Assembly (NCBI GenBank): GCA_003135415.1
Contig: PLBP01000003.1
Span: forward strand, 35,436-99,435
From: Hyphomicrobiales bacterium
GTDB lineage: Bacteria; Pseudomonadota; Alphaproteobacteria; Rhizobiales; Xanthobacteraceae
Direction of reading: 5' to 3'
DNA: 64,000 nt
Shown: in pieces, positions 1-7,458 of the stretch
Layout of the letters: every line of letters starts with the position of its first letter
How positions within the stretch are numbered: position 1 is the first letter of the stretch
Notes under the pieces: generated by a model
Told to the model about the DNA's origin: nothing
Seen by the model: only the letters and a program-made list of their open reading frames with translations
Database searches by the model: none
Program-made: the position numbers and the translations under genes

Positions 1-2
1 GC

Positions 3-1817
3 GTGATGCCGCAGACGATCGAGCATCTCTCGATCGTCGACCTCCTCGGGATTACATGCGGCGTCGTCGCCCTGACGAAGGTGGATCTCGCGGAGCCCTC
101 CCGGCGCGAGAAAGTCGCCAACGATATCCAGCAGTTGCTCGCCACAACGGGTCTTGCGAACGCCGATATCGTTCCGGTTTCGACCGTCACGGGCGAAGGC
201 GTGGATTCGCTCCGCGAATATCTGATGATCGCCGCGCGCGAGCATACGGCGCGCTCGGCCAAGGGCCGGTTTCGGCTCGCGGTCGACCGCTCTTTCACCC
301 TTCCCGGCGCGGGCACCGTCGTAACCGGCACTGTTCTCTCCGGAGCGATATCGAGCGGCGACCGGGTTCTTGTCAGCCCGCCGGGTCTCCCCGCGCGCGT
401 GCGCTCGATCCACGCGCAGAACCGCCCGGCCGGCAGGGGAGTGGCGGGACAACGCTGCGCGCTCAATTTGACGGGCGAAAGCATCGCCAAGGATTCGATC
501 GCGCGCGGCAACGTTGTGCTTGCCCCCGAACTGCACGCGCCGGCCGACCGGATCGATGCACGATTGAAAGTGCTCGCGCGCGAGCCGAAAGCGCTCACGC
601 AGTGGATGCCGGTTCGATTGCATCACGCGGCTGTCGAAGTGGGTGCGCGGATCGTGCTTCTGCAAGAGCCGATCTCGCCCGGCGGGGAAGGTTTCGCTCA
701 ACTCGTGCTCGATCGTCCGATCGCCGCGGCCACCGGCGATCGCTTTATCATCCGCGACACCTCGGCGCAGCGGACGATCGGCGGTGGCCGCTTCCTTGAT
801 CTCCGCGCGCCCGTGCGCAAGCGCCGAGTGCCCGAGCGGATTGCGCAACTCGAAGCGCATGCAATGGCCGGTCCCGGCGAGGCGCTAGAGGCGCTGCTCG
901 GGCGTCCGCCGTTTTATGCCAACCTTTCGGCCTTCGCGTGCGATCGCGTGCTGTCGCCCGAAGAAGTCGAGGAGATTGCCGAAAGAATCGGCTTGATCCG
1001 CGTTCCGGTGCGGGATTTTATACTGGCGTTTTTGCCGGCCGCCTTCATGCGCTTGAAGCGCGGATTAATGACGGCGCTCGAAAAGTTTCATGGAGAAAAT
1101 CCGGATCTACCTGGCATCGGGCTCGAGCGGTTGCGCCTGCAGTTGGAGCCGCGCGTGCCGGCACCGGCATTTTCAGCGATTCTGCAAGGACTTGCGAAGC
1201 AGGGCGAGGTCGCACTCGACGGCGCCTGGATCCGGCTGCCGAAGCATGAGGTGAAACTCACGCCCGCCGACGAAAAAACCTGGGGGCGGGCTCGTACGCT
1301 ACTTTCCGGCACTGAACGCTTTCGCCCGCCGCGGACGCGCGACCTTGCCGGCATCTTGAGCGTGGCGGAGCCGGAGGTGCGGCGCCTTTTGAAGCTCGTC
1401 GGACGCATCGGCAGGGTCGACGAGATCGCGCACGATCATTTCTTTTTGCGCGGCACGGTCGGCGAAATGGTCGATGTTATGATCGATCTCGCGTCGAAAA
1501 TCGAAGGCGAAGAATTCAGCGCCGCCCAGTTTCGCGACCGCGTCGATAACGGCCGCAAGGTCGCGATTCAGATTCTCGAATTCTTCGATCGTCACGGCGT
1601 GACCATTCGGCGCGGCGATTTGCGGCGTCTCAACAAGCATCGGCTGGATTTGTTTCGCCAGCCGGCGATCGGAACGCCGCCCGCGGAGACATCGAATTCC
1701 GGAAGGGAAGCGCCCCCGGTGGGGCGTCCGGACTTCAAATCCGGGAAGGGCCGCGAGTCGGTTCTTGGTGGGTTCGACTCCCATTCTCTTCCGCCATCTT
1801 CCAGGAGCGCACGATGA
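3..1817 (+). CDS. selB: Selenocysteine-specific elongation factor SelB (5' end outside window)
   Basis: SelB is the GTPase that carries Sec-tRNA to UGA codons marked by a SECIS element. The first visible residues (VMPQTIEHL, then ALTKVD as the G4 element) fall in the middle of the GTP-binding domain, so roughly the first 80 residues, including the P-loop, lie upstream. EF-Tu-like beta-barrel domains follow (for example GAGTVVTGTV), then the helical C-terminal winged-helix repeats that bind SECIS RNA, ending near the RLDLFRQP stretch. There is no stop codon where the family usually ends. The frame stays open through the whole tRNA-Sec gene (1701-1796) and stops at TGA 1815-1817, adding about 40 non-homologous residues. 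That TGA overlaps the ATG of the next gene (ATGA). Family assignment is firm; whether the tail is made as protein is unknown. Confidence 0.95.
   Translation: MMPQTIEHLSIVDLLGITCGVVALTKVDLAEPSRREKVANDIQQLLATTGLANADIVPVSTVTGEGVDSLREYLMIAAREHTARSAKGRFRLAVDRSFTLPGAGTVVTGTVLSGAISSGDRVLVSPPGLPARVRSIHAQNRPAGRGVAGQRCALNLTGESIAKDSIARGNVVLAPELHAPADRIDARLKVLAREPKALTQWMPVRLHHAAVEVGARIVLLQEPISPGGEGFAQLVLDRPIAAATGDRFIIRDTSAQRTIGGGRFLDLRAPVRKRRVPERIAQLEAHAMAGPGEALEALLGRPPFYANLSAFACDRVLSPEEVEEIAERIGLIRVPVRDFILAFLPAAFMRLKRGLMTALEKFHGENPDLPGIGLERLRLQLEPRVPAPAFSAILQGLAKQGEVALDGAWIRLPKHEVKLTPADEKTWGRARTLLSGTERFRPPRTRDLAGILSVAEPEVRRLLKLVGRIGRVDEIAHDHFFLRGTVGEMVDVMIDLASKIEGEEFSAAQFRDRVDNGRKVAIQILEFFDRHGVTIRRGDLRRLNKHRLDLFRQPAIGTPPAETSNSGREAPPVGRPDFKSGKGRESVLGGFDSHSLPPSSRSAR
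1701..1796 (+). tRNA. selC: tRNA-Sec (anticodon UCA)
   Basis: A 96-nt selenocysteine tRNA with encoded CCA (1794-1796). The acceptor stem pairs 1701-1708 (GGAAGGGA) with 1785-1792 (TCTCTTCC), with one G-U pair and discriminator G1793. The D arm is a GCCCC/GGGGC helix. The anticodon stem CCGGA/TCCGG encloses loop CTTCAAA, with anticodon TCA at 1735-1737. A long variable arm follows, then a T arm with TTCGACT loop. The long extra arm, long acceptor stem and UCA anticodon are diagnostic. The gene lies entirely within the open frame that continues selB on the same strand, so it is probably cut out of the selB transcript. Confidence 0.96.
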
Positions 1818-2281
1818 CGCTGACGACCGCTTCGTTTCTCGACCAGCTGAAGGAGGCTGCGGCAAAGGCAGATGTGGCCGAAGCCGCGTTTCGCCGCGAA
1901 ATCTCCGAGCGCATCAAGAATTTCGAGCACGAGCGCGCCTTCGCCTATCGCCGGCTCAATTTCATGCGAGCGCTGGCCGACGCCACCGCCGCCGCGGAAA
2001 GCGAGGAGATCGCGGTCGCCAATGCGCTTGCGGTCGTGCGGGCGAAGCTGGGCTGGTCGAGCGACAGCGAGGCGCGCACGGACGTGCTCGCGCGTCTCGC
2101 GCCGGTGGCAGCGGCGATGTTCGCGAACCTCGCGCCGCCCGAACCGAAAAAAGACGAGCCGCTGCCCGACATCGGCAAGGCGCTCGCGAATTTCGAGACA
2201 TGGTACGGTGAAACGCACGACGTGCCATTCTGGGTCCTGTTCGAGCACTACATTCCGGAGACGCCGCGTGTCGATTTCTGA
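1814..2281 (+). CDS. Uncharacterised 155-aa protein of the selenium locus
   Basis: Not recognised. The ATG overlaps the TGA that ends the selB frame (ATGA), so translation is probably coupled to selB. The first two thirds are alanine-, glutamate- and arginine-rich and look helical, with charged stretches such as LKEAAAKADVAEAAFRREI. A linker APPEPKKDEPLPDIG then leads to an aromatic C-terminus (FETWYGETHDVPFWVLFEHY). There is no signal peptide, transmembrane segment or cysteine motif. The end overlaps the next gene by 14 bases. Position between selB and a lipoate-ligase-like gene suggests a part in the same process; function is unknown. Confidence 0.75.
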   Translation: MTLTTASFLDQLKEAAAKADVAEAAFRREISERIKNFEHERAFAYRRLNFMRALADATAAAESEEIAVANALAVVRAKLGWSSDSEARTDVLARLAPVAAAMFANLAPPEPKKDEPLPDIGKALANFETWYGETHDVPFWVLFEHYIPETPRVDF

Positions 2282-2666
2282 GACCAAAGCCCCGGCCACC
2301 GATTTCGACCGCTGGGTGGCCGACGAATTCACCGAGACCGGCGCCTTCACCGCGCTTGTCATCCTCGTCCAAATTGTTGAGCCCGCGGTCGTTCCGCTCT
2401 GCTCGACCTATTTCAACGTGATCGGCGACGAGTTCGATTGGGGTGAAATCACCGTGCTGTTCGCGGGCTCGGGGCGTGACTGGAGCGGCGCTTGCTTTTT
2501 TCCGGTTACCGCGACGGATGGCGGCCCGCTCGACAATCCGACCGCGCGGCTCCGACTGCGCGAGCTTGAAAGTCGCGTCGACGAAAACAGGCTCGTGATG
2601 AACGAGGGAAATTTCTTCGACAAATGGGGTCGCCGCCTCCAGATCGAGGAGATGCAGGCGCAATGA
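2268..2666 (+). CDS. Uncharacterised 132-aa protein of the selenium locus
   Basis: Not recognised. A GTG start at 2268 (product begins VSISETKAPATDFDRW) is chosen because it overlaps the end of the preceding gene by 14 bases and opens the frame with protein-like sequence; the same frame further upstream is only a shadow of the previous gene. The protein is acidic, with a hydrophobic segment around ALVILVQIVEPAVVPL (too polar-flanked to call membrane) and aromatic residues in the second half (WGEITVLFAGSGRDWSG, NFFDKWGRRL). The stop overlaps the ATG of the next gene (ATGA), so four genes in a row are tightly packed. Function is unknown. Confidence 0.75.
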   Translation: MSISETKAPATDFDRWVADEFTETGAFTALVILVQIVEPAVVPLCSTYFNVIGDEFDWGEITVLFAGSGRDWSGACFFPVTATDGGPLDNPTARLRLRELESRVDENRLVMNEGNFFDKWGRRLQIEEMQAQ

Positions 2667-3460
2667 GCGTACTTCGCGTCATCGATACCGGGTTGCGGCC
2701 GCCACGCTGGAACATCGCCATGACCGCGGCGCTGGCGGAACTGCACGGCGCGGGCGAAATTCCCGATACGCTTCGCTTTCAGCGCTTCCAGCCTTGCGTG
2801 CTCGCCGGACGCAATCAGGACATTCGCCGCGAAGTCCGCCTCGATCGCTGCCGGCAAAAGGGCGTCGCGACTGCCCGGCGCGTGACCGGCGGCGGCGCCG
2901 TATATATGGATGCGGGCATTCTTTCCTGGGAGATCGTCGCCGGAAGACGACGCTTCGGGGCGGATTTGGCCGAGGCCGCGGAAAAAATTTGTACCGCGGT
3001 CGCCGATGGCGTTGCCGCTCTCGGTGTACCGGCGCGTTTCTGCCCGCCCAACGCCATCGAAGCCGAAGGTCGCAAGATCAGTGGCGCCAGCGGCTATTTC
3101 GAGGGCGCGACCCTTGTCTACGAAGGCACGGTGCTCGTCGATTTTGATCCTCGCGACATGGCCGAAGTCCTCCGCCTGCCGGATGCGAAAGAAGGAGCCG
3201 CGCTCGCGCATCGCGTGACAAGTATCGCCGCGATCCTGGGGCGCGCGCCGGCCGTCGGCGAGGTTCAGCGCGCTCTCATCGCAAGTATCTCGGATTGCTT
3301 CGATCTTCGCATCACAAGCGAAGCGCCTTTGGATCGCGAGCTGGCGCTCGCCGAAAGACTCCACGCCGTGGAATTCGGCACCGATCGGTTCGTGCTGGGG
3401 GAGGAGCCGCAAGAGATTTCTCGCGAGCCCTCCGGCGATGCGGCCAGGCTGCCCGCATGA
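2663..3460 (+). CDS. Lipoate-protein ligase A family enzyme (LplA/LipB/BPL fold)
   Basis: A 265-aa enzyme of the biotin/lipoate ligase fold, expected to attach lipoate or octanoate to a lipoyl domain. Seen motifs: RRVTGGGAVYMD (residues 72-83), matching the family loop RRxxGGGxVxHD but with M in place of the usual H; and NAIEAEGRKISGAS (130-143), whose lysine (K138) matches the substrate-binding lysine of LplA. The small C-terminal accessory domain of E. coli LplA is not obvious. ATG overlaps the preceding stop by four bases, and the end overlaps the DsrE-like gene by four. A GcvH-like protein two genes downstream is its likely client. The family is clear; substrate and partner are inferred from context. 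Confidence 0.85.
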   Translation: MSVLRVIDTGLRPPRWNIAMTAALAELHGAGEIPDTLRFQRFQPCVLAGRNQDIRREVRLDRCRQKGVATARRVTGGGAVYMDAGILSWEIVAGRRRFGADLAEAAEKICTAVADGVAALGVPARFCPPNAIEAEGRKISGASGYFEGATLVYEGTVLVDFDPRDMAEVLRLPDAKEGAALAHRVTSIAAILGRAPAVGEVQRALIASISDCFDLRITSEAPLDRELALAERLHAVEFGTDRFVLGEEPQEISREPSGDAARLPA

Positions 3461-3834
3461 GCAAGCGGCTCCTCATCGTTCTCGTCAACACCGATCCGAA
3501 GAACGCCGAGGAACTCGGCGCGCCGTTTTATCACGCAGCGGTCGCCGCGGCGATGGATTACGAAGTCGATGTCGTCTGCACCGCGACCGCGGGCAAGCTC
3601 ATGATCAAGGGCGTCGCCGATAAAATCCACACCAAGCCCGGCAATCCGAAAACCGTCTATGACTGGATCAAGGAAGCGCATAACCAAGGCGCGCGGCTGT
3701 GGGCCTGCCCGGCCAATCTCGAGCTGTTCGAAATTTCCGAGAGCGATCTCATCCCCGAATGCAAGGGCATGATGGGAACGGCGACGATGATCCAGGACAT
3801 CATGGACGGCGAATGCCGCGTCCTGACTTATTGA
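3457..3834 (+). CDS. DsrE/DsrF-like sulfurtransferase family protein
   Basis: A 125-aa protein with the DsrE-like fold: an N-terminal beta strand (KRLLIVLVNTD), a helix-rich middle and a C-terminal ACPANLELFEI segment whose C84 is in the place of the sulfur-carrying cysteine of DsrE-type proteins. Other cysteines are C41, C102 and C120. Such proteins bind persulfide sulfur and pass it between partners in the cytoplasm. ATG at 3457 overlaps the ligase stop. Sitting between selB and selD with lipoyl-type genes, it could handle sulfur or perhaps selenium at the selenide level; this is inference. The family is well supported. Confidence 0.85.
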   Translation: MSKRLLIVLVNTDPKNAEELGAPFYHAAVAAAMDYEVDVVCTATAGKLMIKGVADKIHTKPGNPKTVYDWIKEAHNQGARLWACPANLELFEISESDLIPECKGMMGTATMIQDIMDGECRVLTY

Positions 3835-3841
3835 GGGTATC

Positions 3842-4282
3842 GTGGCACGCGTGCAGGACCAGGAATATCCGGACCACCTGTTTTACGATGTCGAGAATCA
3901 AATCTGGTACGAAGCGCTTCCCGGTGGAAAAATCCGCGCCGGCATGACGCCGATCGCGGCTTCGCTCGCCGGCGAGGTGCTCGTCTTCACGCCGAAGCGG
4001 CTCGGGCGCGACTTCGAAAAAGGCCGCTCCTTCGCCACCATCGAGTGCGGAAAATGGGTCGGCTCGGCGCGCGCCGCCTTCGCAGGCGTCGTCGAGGCGC
4101 AGAACGAAGCGCTGATGAAAAAGCCCGAACTACTGAACGAAGACGCCTTCGGCAAGGGCTGGATGCTTATCGTGCGCTCTTTGCACGACGACTGGCGCAC
4201 GGGCCTCGTAACCGGCGCCGCGATCGGGCCTGCCTTCGGCGAGTGGATTGCATCAGAAACCTACAAAGACCGGTCGGAGTAA
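3842..4282 (+). CDS. GcvH-like lipoyl carrier protein
   Basis: A 146-aa protein related to glycine-cleavage H protein. The core runs from AGMTPIAASLAGEVLVF to NEALMKKPELLNEDAFGKGW, which matches the GcvH signature around the lipoyl hairpin and the PELVNEDPYGEGW region. The lipoyl lysine is K71 in IECGKWVGSAR; canonical GcvH has ESVKA here, so the hairpin is divergent but the lysine is kept. No gcvT or gcvP is in the window, which argues against a glycine-cleavage role. It resembles the lipoyl-binding carriers (LbpA type) that work with sHdr sulfur-oxidation complexes, also found with dedicated lipoate ligases. The GTG start is supported by GAGGG a few bases upstream. Convergent with selD, 7 bases apart. 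Confidence 0.85.
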   Translation: MARVQDQEYPDHLFYDVENQIWYEALPGGKIRAGMTPIAASLAGEVLVFTPKRLGRDFEKGRSFATIECGKWVGSARAAFAGVVEAQNEALMKKPELLNEDAFGKGWMLIVRSLHDDWRTGLVTGAAIGPAFGEWIASETYKDRSE

Positions 4283-4289
4283 GGAGCGG

Positions 4290-5339
4290 CTAAACGGAGA
4301 CGCGAATGCCGGGCGTTCCGGCTTCGGCGTGGCCGATGATATGTGCCGACGGATTGCCCGCGTCGACGATCCGCTGCAACAGCACCTTCGCCTCGCTCGC
4401 CTCGCAGGCGACGAGCAAGCCGCCGGAAGTTTGCGGATCGGTGAGAAGCGCGCGCTGCCAGTCCGGCAGATCTTTCGGCAAAGCGACGGCGTCATCGTAG
4501 CTCGACCAGTTCCGCCCGGAAGCGCCGGTGATGAATCCTCGCCGGGCGAGGCGTTCCGCCTCCTTCAGCAACGGTAGGTCCGGTAGCCGGAGGACGAGCG
4601 AAAGCTTCGATCCCCGCGCCATCTCCAGCGCATGGCCGAGCAAGCCGAAACCCGTCACGTCGGTCACGGCGTGCACGGCCGGATCGTCGGCGAGCGTGGT
4701 GCCAACCTTGTTCAGAAGCGTGGTCGAAGCGATCATCTCGGCATAGCCGTCACCGCCAAGCTCGCCTTTCTTGAGTGCTGCCGAATAAATTCCGACGCCG
4801 ATCGCCTTAGTGAGAATCAGCGCGTCGCCGGCCCGCATGGTGCGGTTTCGCCGCACCTGCTCGGGGCGGCAAACGCCGATCACCGCGAGCCCGTAAATCG
4901 GCTCGGGCGCATCGATCGAATGGCCGCCCGCCACCGGGATTCCGGCCGCAGCACAAACCGCGGCACCGCCTTTCAGAATCTCGCGCACCACCTCGATCGG
5001 AACCTTGTCGAGCGGCATGCCGAGGATCGCGAGCGCCATGATCGGCTTCGCGCCCATGGCATAGATATCGGAAATCGCGTTGGTGGCCGCGATGCGGCCG
5101 AAATCGTGCGGATCGTCGACCACCGGCATGAAGAAATCGGTGGTGGCGACGATGCAGGTCTTGTCGTCGAGTTGCCACACCGCCGCGTCGTCGCCGGTCT
5201 CGGTGCCGACCAGAAGCTCTCGGTAGGGCGCGGCCGCGGGATGGCCGGCGAGAAGCTCTTGCAAGACCGAGGGCGCGAGCTTGCATCCGCAGCCGCCGCC
5301 ATGGGCAAGGCTCGTGAGCCGCACGATGGGTGCATTCAT
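4290..5339 (-). CDS. selD: Selenide, water dikinase
   Basis: SelD makes selenophosphate from selenide and ATP, the selenium donor for Sec-tRNA synthesis. The 349-aa length is typical. The catalytic segment GGGCGCK (residues 14-20) contains Cys17 and Lys20, equivalent to the E. coli active-site residues; this is a Cys rather than a Sec form. Family motifs include [37 protein letters not shown] and [10 protein letters not shown]. It faces the GcvH-like gene convergently, so it has its own promoter, presumably in the roughly 160 bases between it and the IclR gene. Confidence is high. Confidence 0.97.
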   Translation of the reverse strand: MNAPIVRLTSLAHGGGCGCKLAPSVLQELLAGHPAAAPYRELLVGTETGDDAAVWQLDDKTCIVATTDFFMPVVDDPHDFGRIAATNAISDIYAMGAKPIMALAILGMPLDKVPIEVVREILKGGAAVCAAAGIPVAGGHSIDAPEPIYGLAVIGVCRPEQVRRNRTMRAGDALILTKAIGVGIYSAALKKGELGGDGYAEMIASTTLLNKVGTTLADDPAVHAVTDVTGFGLLGHALEMARGSKLSLVLRLPDLPLLKEAERLARRGFITGASGRNWSSYDDAVALPKDLPDWQRALLTDPQTSGGLLVACEASEAKVLLQRIVDAGNPSAHIIGHAEAGTPGIRVSV

Positions 5340-5500
5340 GCTCGATCTTCCTTAGAGCGCCGGCCCGCGGCGACGATCTTCTGCAATCCGCGCATCATAC
5401 CGGCAGCGGGGAGAAGAACCGGGCGGATTATGCCCCGCACGGCACGCCCTGCCAACTCGCTTGAAGGCGGCCTTATGCCGAGGCAGGGCGGGCTCAAACC

Positions 5501-6295
5501 TCAAACGAGTTGCGCGCGTAATTCCTTCACGGCGTCGCGCATGAACGGAAGAAATCGGTCGACCATTTGGCTGCTGGTCGAGCGATCGACGTGGCTCACG
5601 ATGCTGAGCGCCGCCACCGTGCGATCGATGGCGTCCTTGATCGGGACGGAAATCGCGACCACGCCCGCGTCGAGTTCTTCTTCGACGATTGAATAAGAAG
5701 CGGTCCGCGCTTTGAGGATCGCGTCGCGGATTTTCGCGGGATTGGTGATTGTGCGGGGCGTGTAGGCGTGAGGCTCGATGCGCGCGAGATATTCCTCGAT
5801 CACCTCGTCGCGTTGGGCGGCGAGCAGAACGCGTCCCATCGACGTGCAGTAGGCGGGAATCCGGCTTCCCGCCGGCACGTTCTCGATCGAGACACGCCGC
5901 ACCGGAACCCGCGCCAGGAAGACCGCGTCGTCGTGATCGAGGATCCCGGCGGAAGAAGTCTCGTTGAACAGGGAGGACATTCTTTCGAGATAAGGCCGAA
6001 CGGCACGCGTCACCGGCATCGACATCAGATACGAATGGCTGAGAGACAATATCTGCGGCGTCAGCATGAACGTTTTGCCGTCGGTTTCGACATAGCCGAG
6101 CGTCTCGAGCGTGATCAGCGAGCGCCGCACGGTGGCGCGCGGCAATTCGACCCGCCGTGCGATCTCGGCGAGCGACATGCGGTTCGAATGCGCGCCGAAA
6201 GTGCGAATGACCTCGAGCCCGCGCGCGAGCGCGGTGACAAAATCGGGCTGTTCAATGGGGTCGATTGCGGGGAGACGAAACAGAGGCTGGTCCAT
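5501..6295 (-). CDS. pcaR: IclR-family transcriptional regulator (PcaR/PcaU type)
   Basis: A regulator with an N-terminal winged helix-turn-helix (MSLAEIARRVELPRATVRRSL) and the C-terminal IclR ligand-binding domain (SSAGILDHDDAVFLARV, IPAYCTSMGRVLLA, VVAISVPIKD). It is divergent from pcaIJF, the usual arrangement for PcaR/PcaU regulators responding to aromatic pathway intermediates. The ATG at 6295 gives 264 aa; a TTG nine codons upstream would be the only longer option. The IclR family is certain; control of the neighbouring CoA-transferase genes is inferred from orientation. Confidence 0.85.
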   Translation of the reverse strand: MDQPLFRLPAIDPIEQPDFVTALARGLEVIRTFGAHSNRMSLAEIARRVELPRATVRRSLITLETLGYVETDGKTFMLTPQILSLSHSYLMSMPVTRAVRPYLERMSSLFNETSSAGILDHDDAVFLARVPVRRVSIENVPAGSRIPAYCTSMGRVLLAAQRDEVIEEYLARIEPHAYTPRTITNPAKIRDAILKARTASYSIVEEELDAGVVAISVPIKDAIDRTVAALSIVSHVDRSTSSQMVDRFLPFMRDAVKELRAQLV

Positions 6296-6599
6296 GAGCG
6301 GGCCTTCGGTTATCGCGTTCAACCAACAACTACTTTCAACCAGTGAACGAGGATTACCCTGCGAATTTGCAGATATTGGCCGTGGAATTGGGCCCAGACC
6401 GAACGATGTAACCCCCGAATACTGAAAATGGTTCCGGCTGAAAACGAACCGTGCTCAAGGCCTTGAGGAAGCTCCTGAATCCTGGAGTCGTTCCACCCGC
6501 CTTGGCTTGCTTGACTGCGCTGGGCCATGCTTGAAAAGCATGAAACTGGCGTCCGCTGTCGGCGGGAACGTAAAAATCTCCAGGGTTCGAGGTAGCTGA
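6296..6599. promoter_or_regulatory. Divergent control region between the IclR regulator and pcaI
   Basis: About 300 bases without a gene. It contains three inverted repeats: GGTTC at 6430-6434 paired with GAACC at 6446-6450; a perfect 14-bp palindrome at 6454-6467 (CTCAAGGCCTTGAG); and CATGCTT at 6526-6532 paired with AAGCATG at 6536-6542. Any of these could be operator sites for the divergent IclR protein, which usually binds between its own gene and its targets. No promoter hexamers are convincing by eye. Confidence 0.45.
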
Positions 6600-7448
6600 A
6601 TGGCGGCCATTCTCTCGCTTGCCCAAGCGGTCGAGGACAATCTCAAAGATGGCGACATCGTTGCGATGGAAGGGTTCACCCACCTCATTCCGTTCGCCGC
6701 CGGCCACGAGGTGATCCGGCAGGGACGCAAGCGCTTGAACCTCATCCGCATGACGCCGGATCTCATCTACGACCAGATGATCGGCATGGGTTGCGCGGAA
6801 AAGGTCGTCTTCTTCTGGGGCGGCAATCCGGGCGTCGGCTCGCTGCCCCGTTTCAGGGACGCGCACGAAAACGGCTGGCCGAACAAAATCACGATCGAAG
6901 AGCACAGCCACGCCGCCATGGCTAACGCCTTCGACGCCGGTGCGGCGGGGCTGCCATTCGCCGTCTTCCGCGGCTATCGCGGCGCGGAACTCAAGCGCGT
7001 CAATCCGAACATCAAGGATATCACCTGTCCCTTCACCGGCGAGAAGCTTGCCGCGGTGCCCGCGCTTAAGCTCGATGTGGCGATCGTCCACGCGCAGAAA
7101 GCCGACATCAGGGGAAATGTGCTGTTCGAAGGCATCGTCGGCGTGCAGAAACAGGCGGTGCTCGCCGCCAAGCGTTCGATCGTTACGGTCGAGGAAATCG
7201 TCGATACGCTCGAGCCGCATTTGCCGAACGCGGTGATCCTGCCGGGTTGGACGGTGAGCGCGGTCGTGCACGTGCCCGGCGGCGCGCATCCCTCCTATGC
7301 GCACGGCTACTACAAGCGCGATAATGCGTTCTATAAAAAATGGGACGCGATTTCGCGCGACCGGGATTCGTTCCGCGTCTGGATCGGCGAGCACGTGTTA
7401 CGCAAGGACCCCGACGCATTCGCGGTCCATGCGAAGAAAGCGGCATGA
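6600..7448 (+). CDS. pcaI: 3-oxoadipate CoA-transferase, subunit A
   Basis: With PcaJ it transfers CoA from succinyl-CoA to 3-oxoadipate, the penultimate step of the beta-ketoadipate pathway. The 282-aa length and features such as AMEGFTHLIPFAAGHEVI, GCAEKVVFFWGGNPGVGS and ITCPFTGEKLAAVPAL match the longer, glutaconate-CoA-transferase-like (CatI/PcaI) class of rhizobia rather than the 228-aa Pseudomonas putida class. The ATG at 6600 starts with MAAILSLAQAVED. It heads the pcaIJF operon, 10 bases before pcaJ. Substrate is inferred from the pcaF and pcaR neighbours and could be a related 3-oxoacid. Confidence 0.88.
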   Translation: MAAILSLAQAVEDNLKDGDIVAMEGFTHLIPFAAGHEVIRQGRKRLNLIRMTPDLIYDQMIGMGCAEKVVFFWGGNPGVGSLPRFRDAHENGWPNKITIEEHSHAAMANAFDAGAAGLPFAVFRGYRGAELKRVNPNIKDITCPFTGEKLAAVPALKLDVAIVHAQKADIRGNVLFEGIVGVQKQAVLAAKRSIVTVEEIVDTLEPHLPNAVILPGWTVSAVVHVPGGAHPSYAHGYYKRDNAFYKKWDAISRDRDSFRVWIGEHVLRKDPDAFAVHAKKAA

Positions 7449-7458
7449 GCAAAGAGCG

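Noticed and set aside
1815-1817. TGA at the end of the selB frame as a possible selenocysteine codon
   Set aside because: The frame beyond it is not protein-like, no SECIS-type hairpin is evident just downstream, and it overlaps a good ATG for the next gene.
1299-2362. Long minus-strand frames opposite selB and selC
   Set aside because: They are antisense to selB, selC and the two following genes, and one translates the complement of the tRNA; no family resemblance.
5340-5500. Small gene between selD and the IclR gene
   Set aside because: No frame with a plausible start and ribosome-binding site; only weak long-range complementarity.
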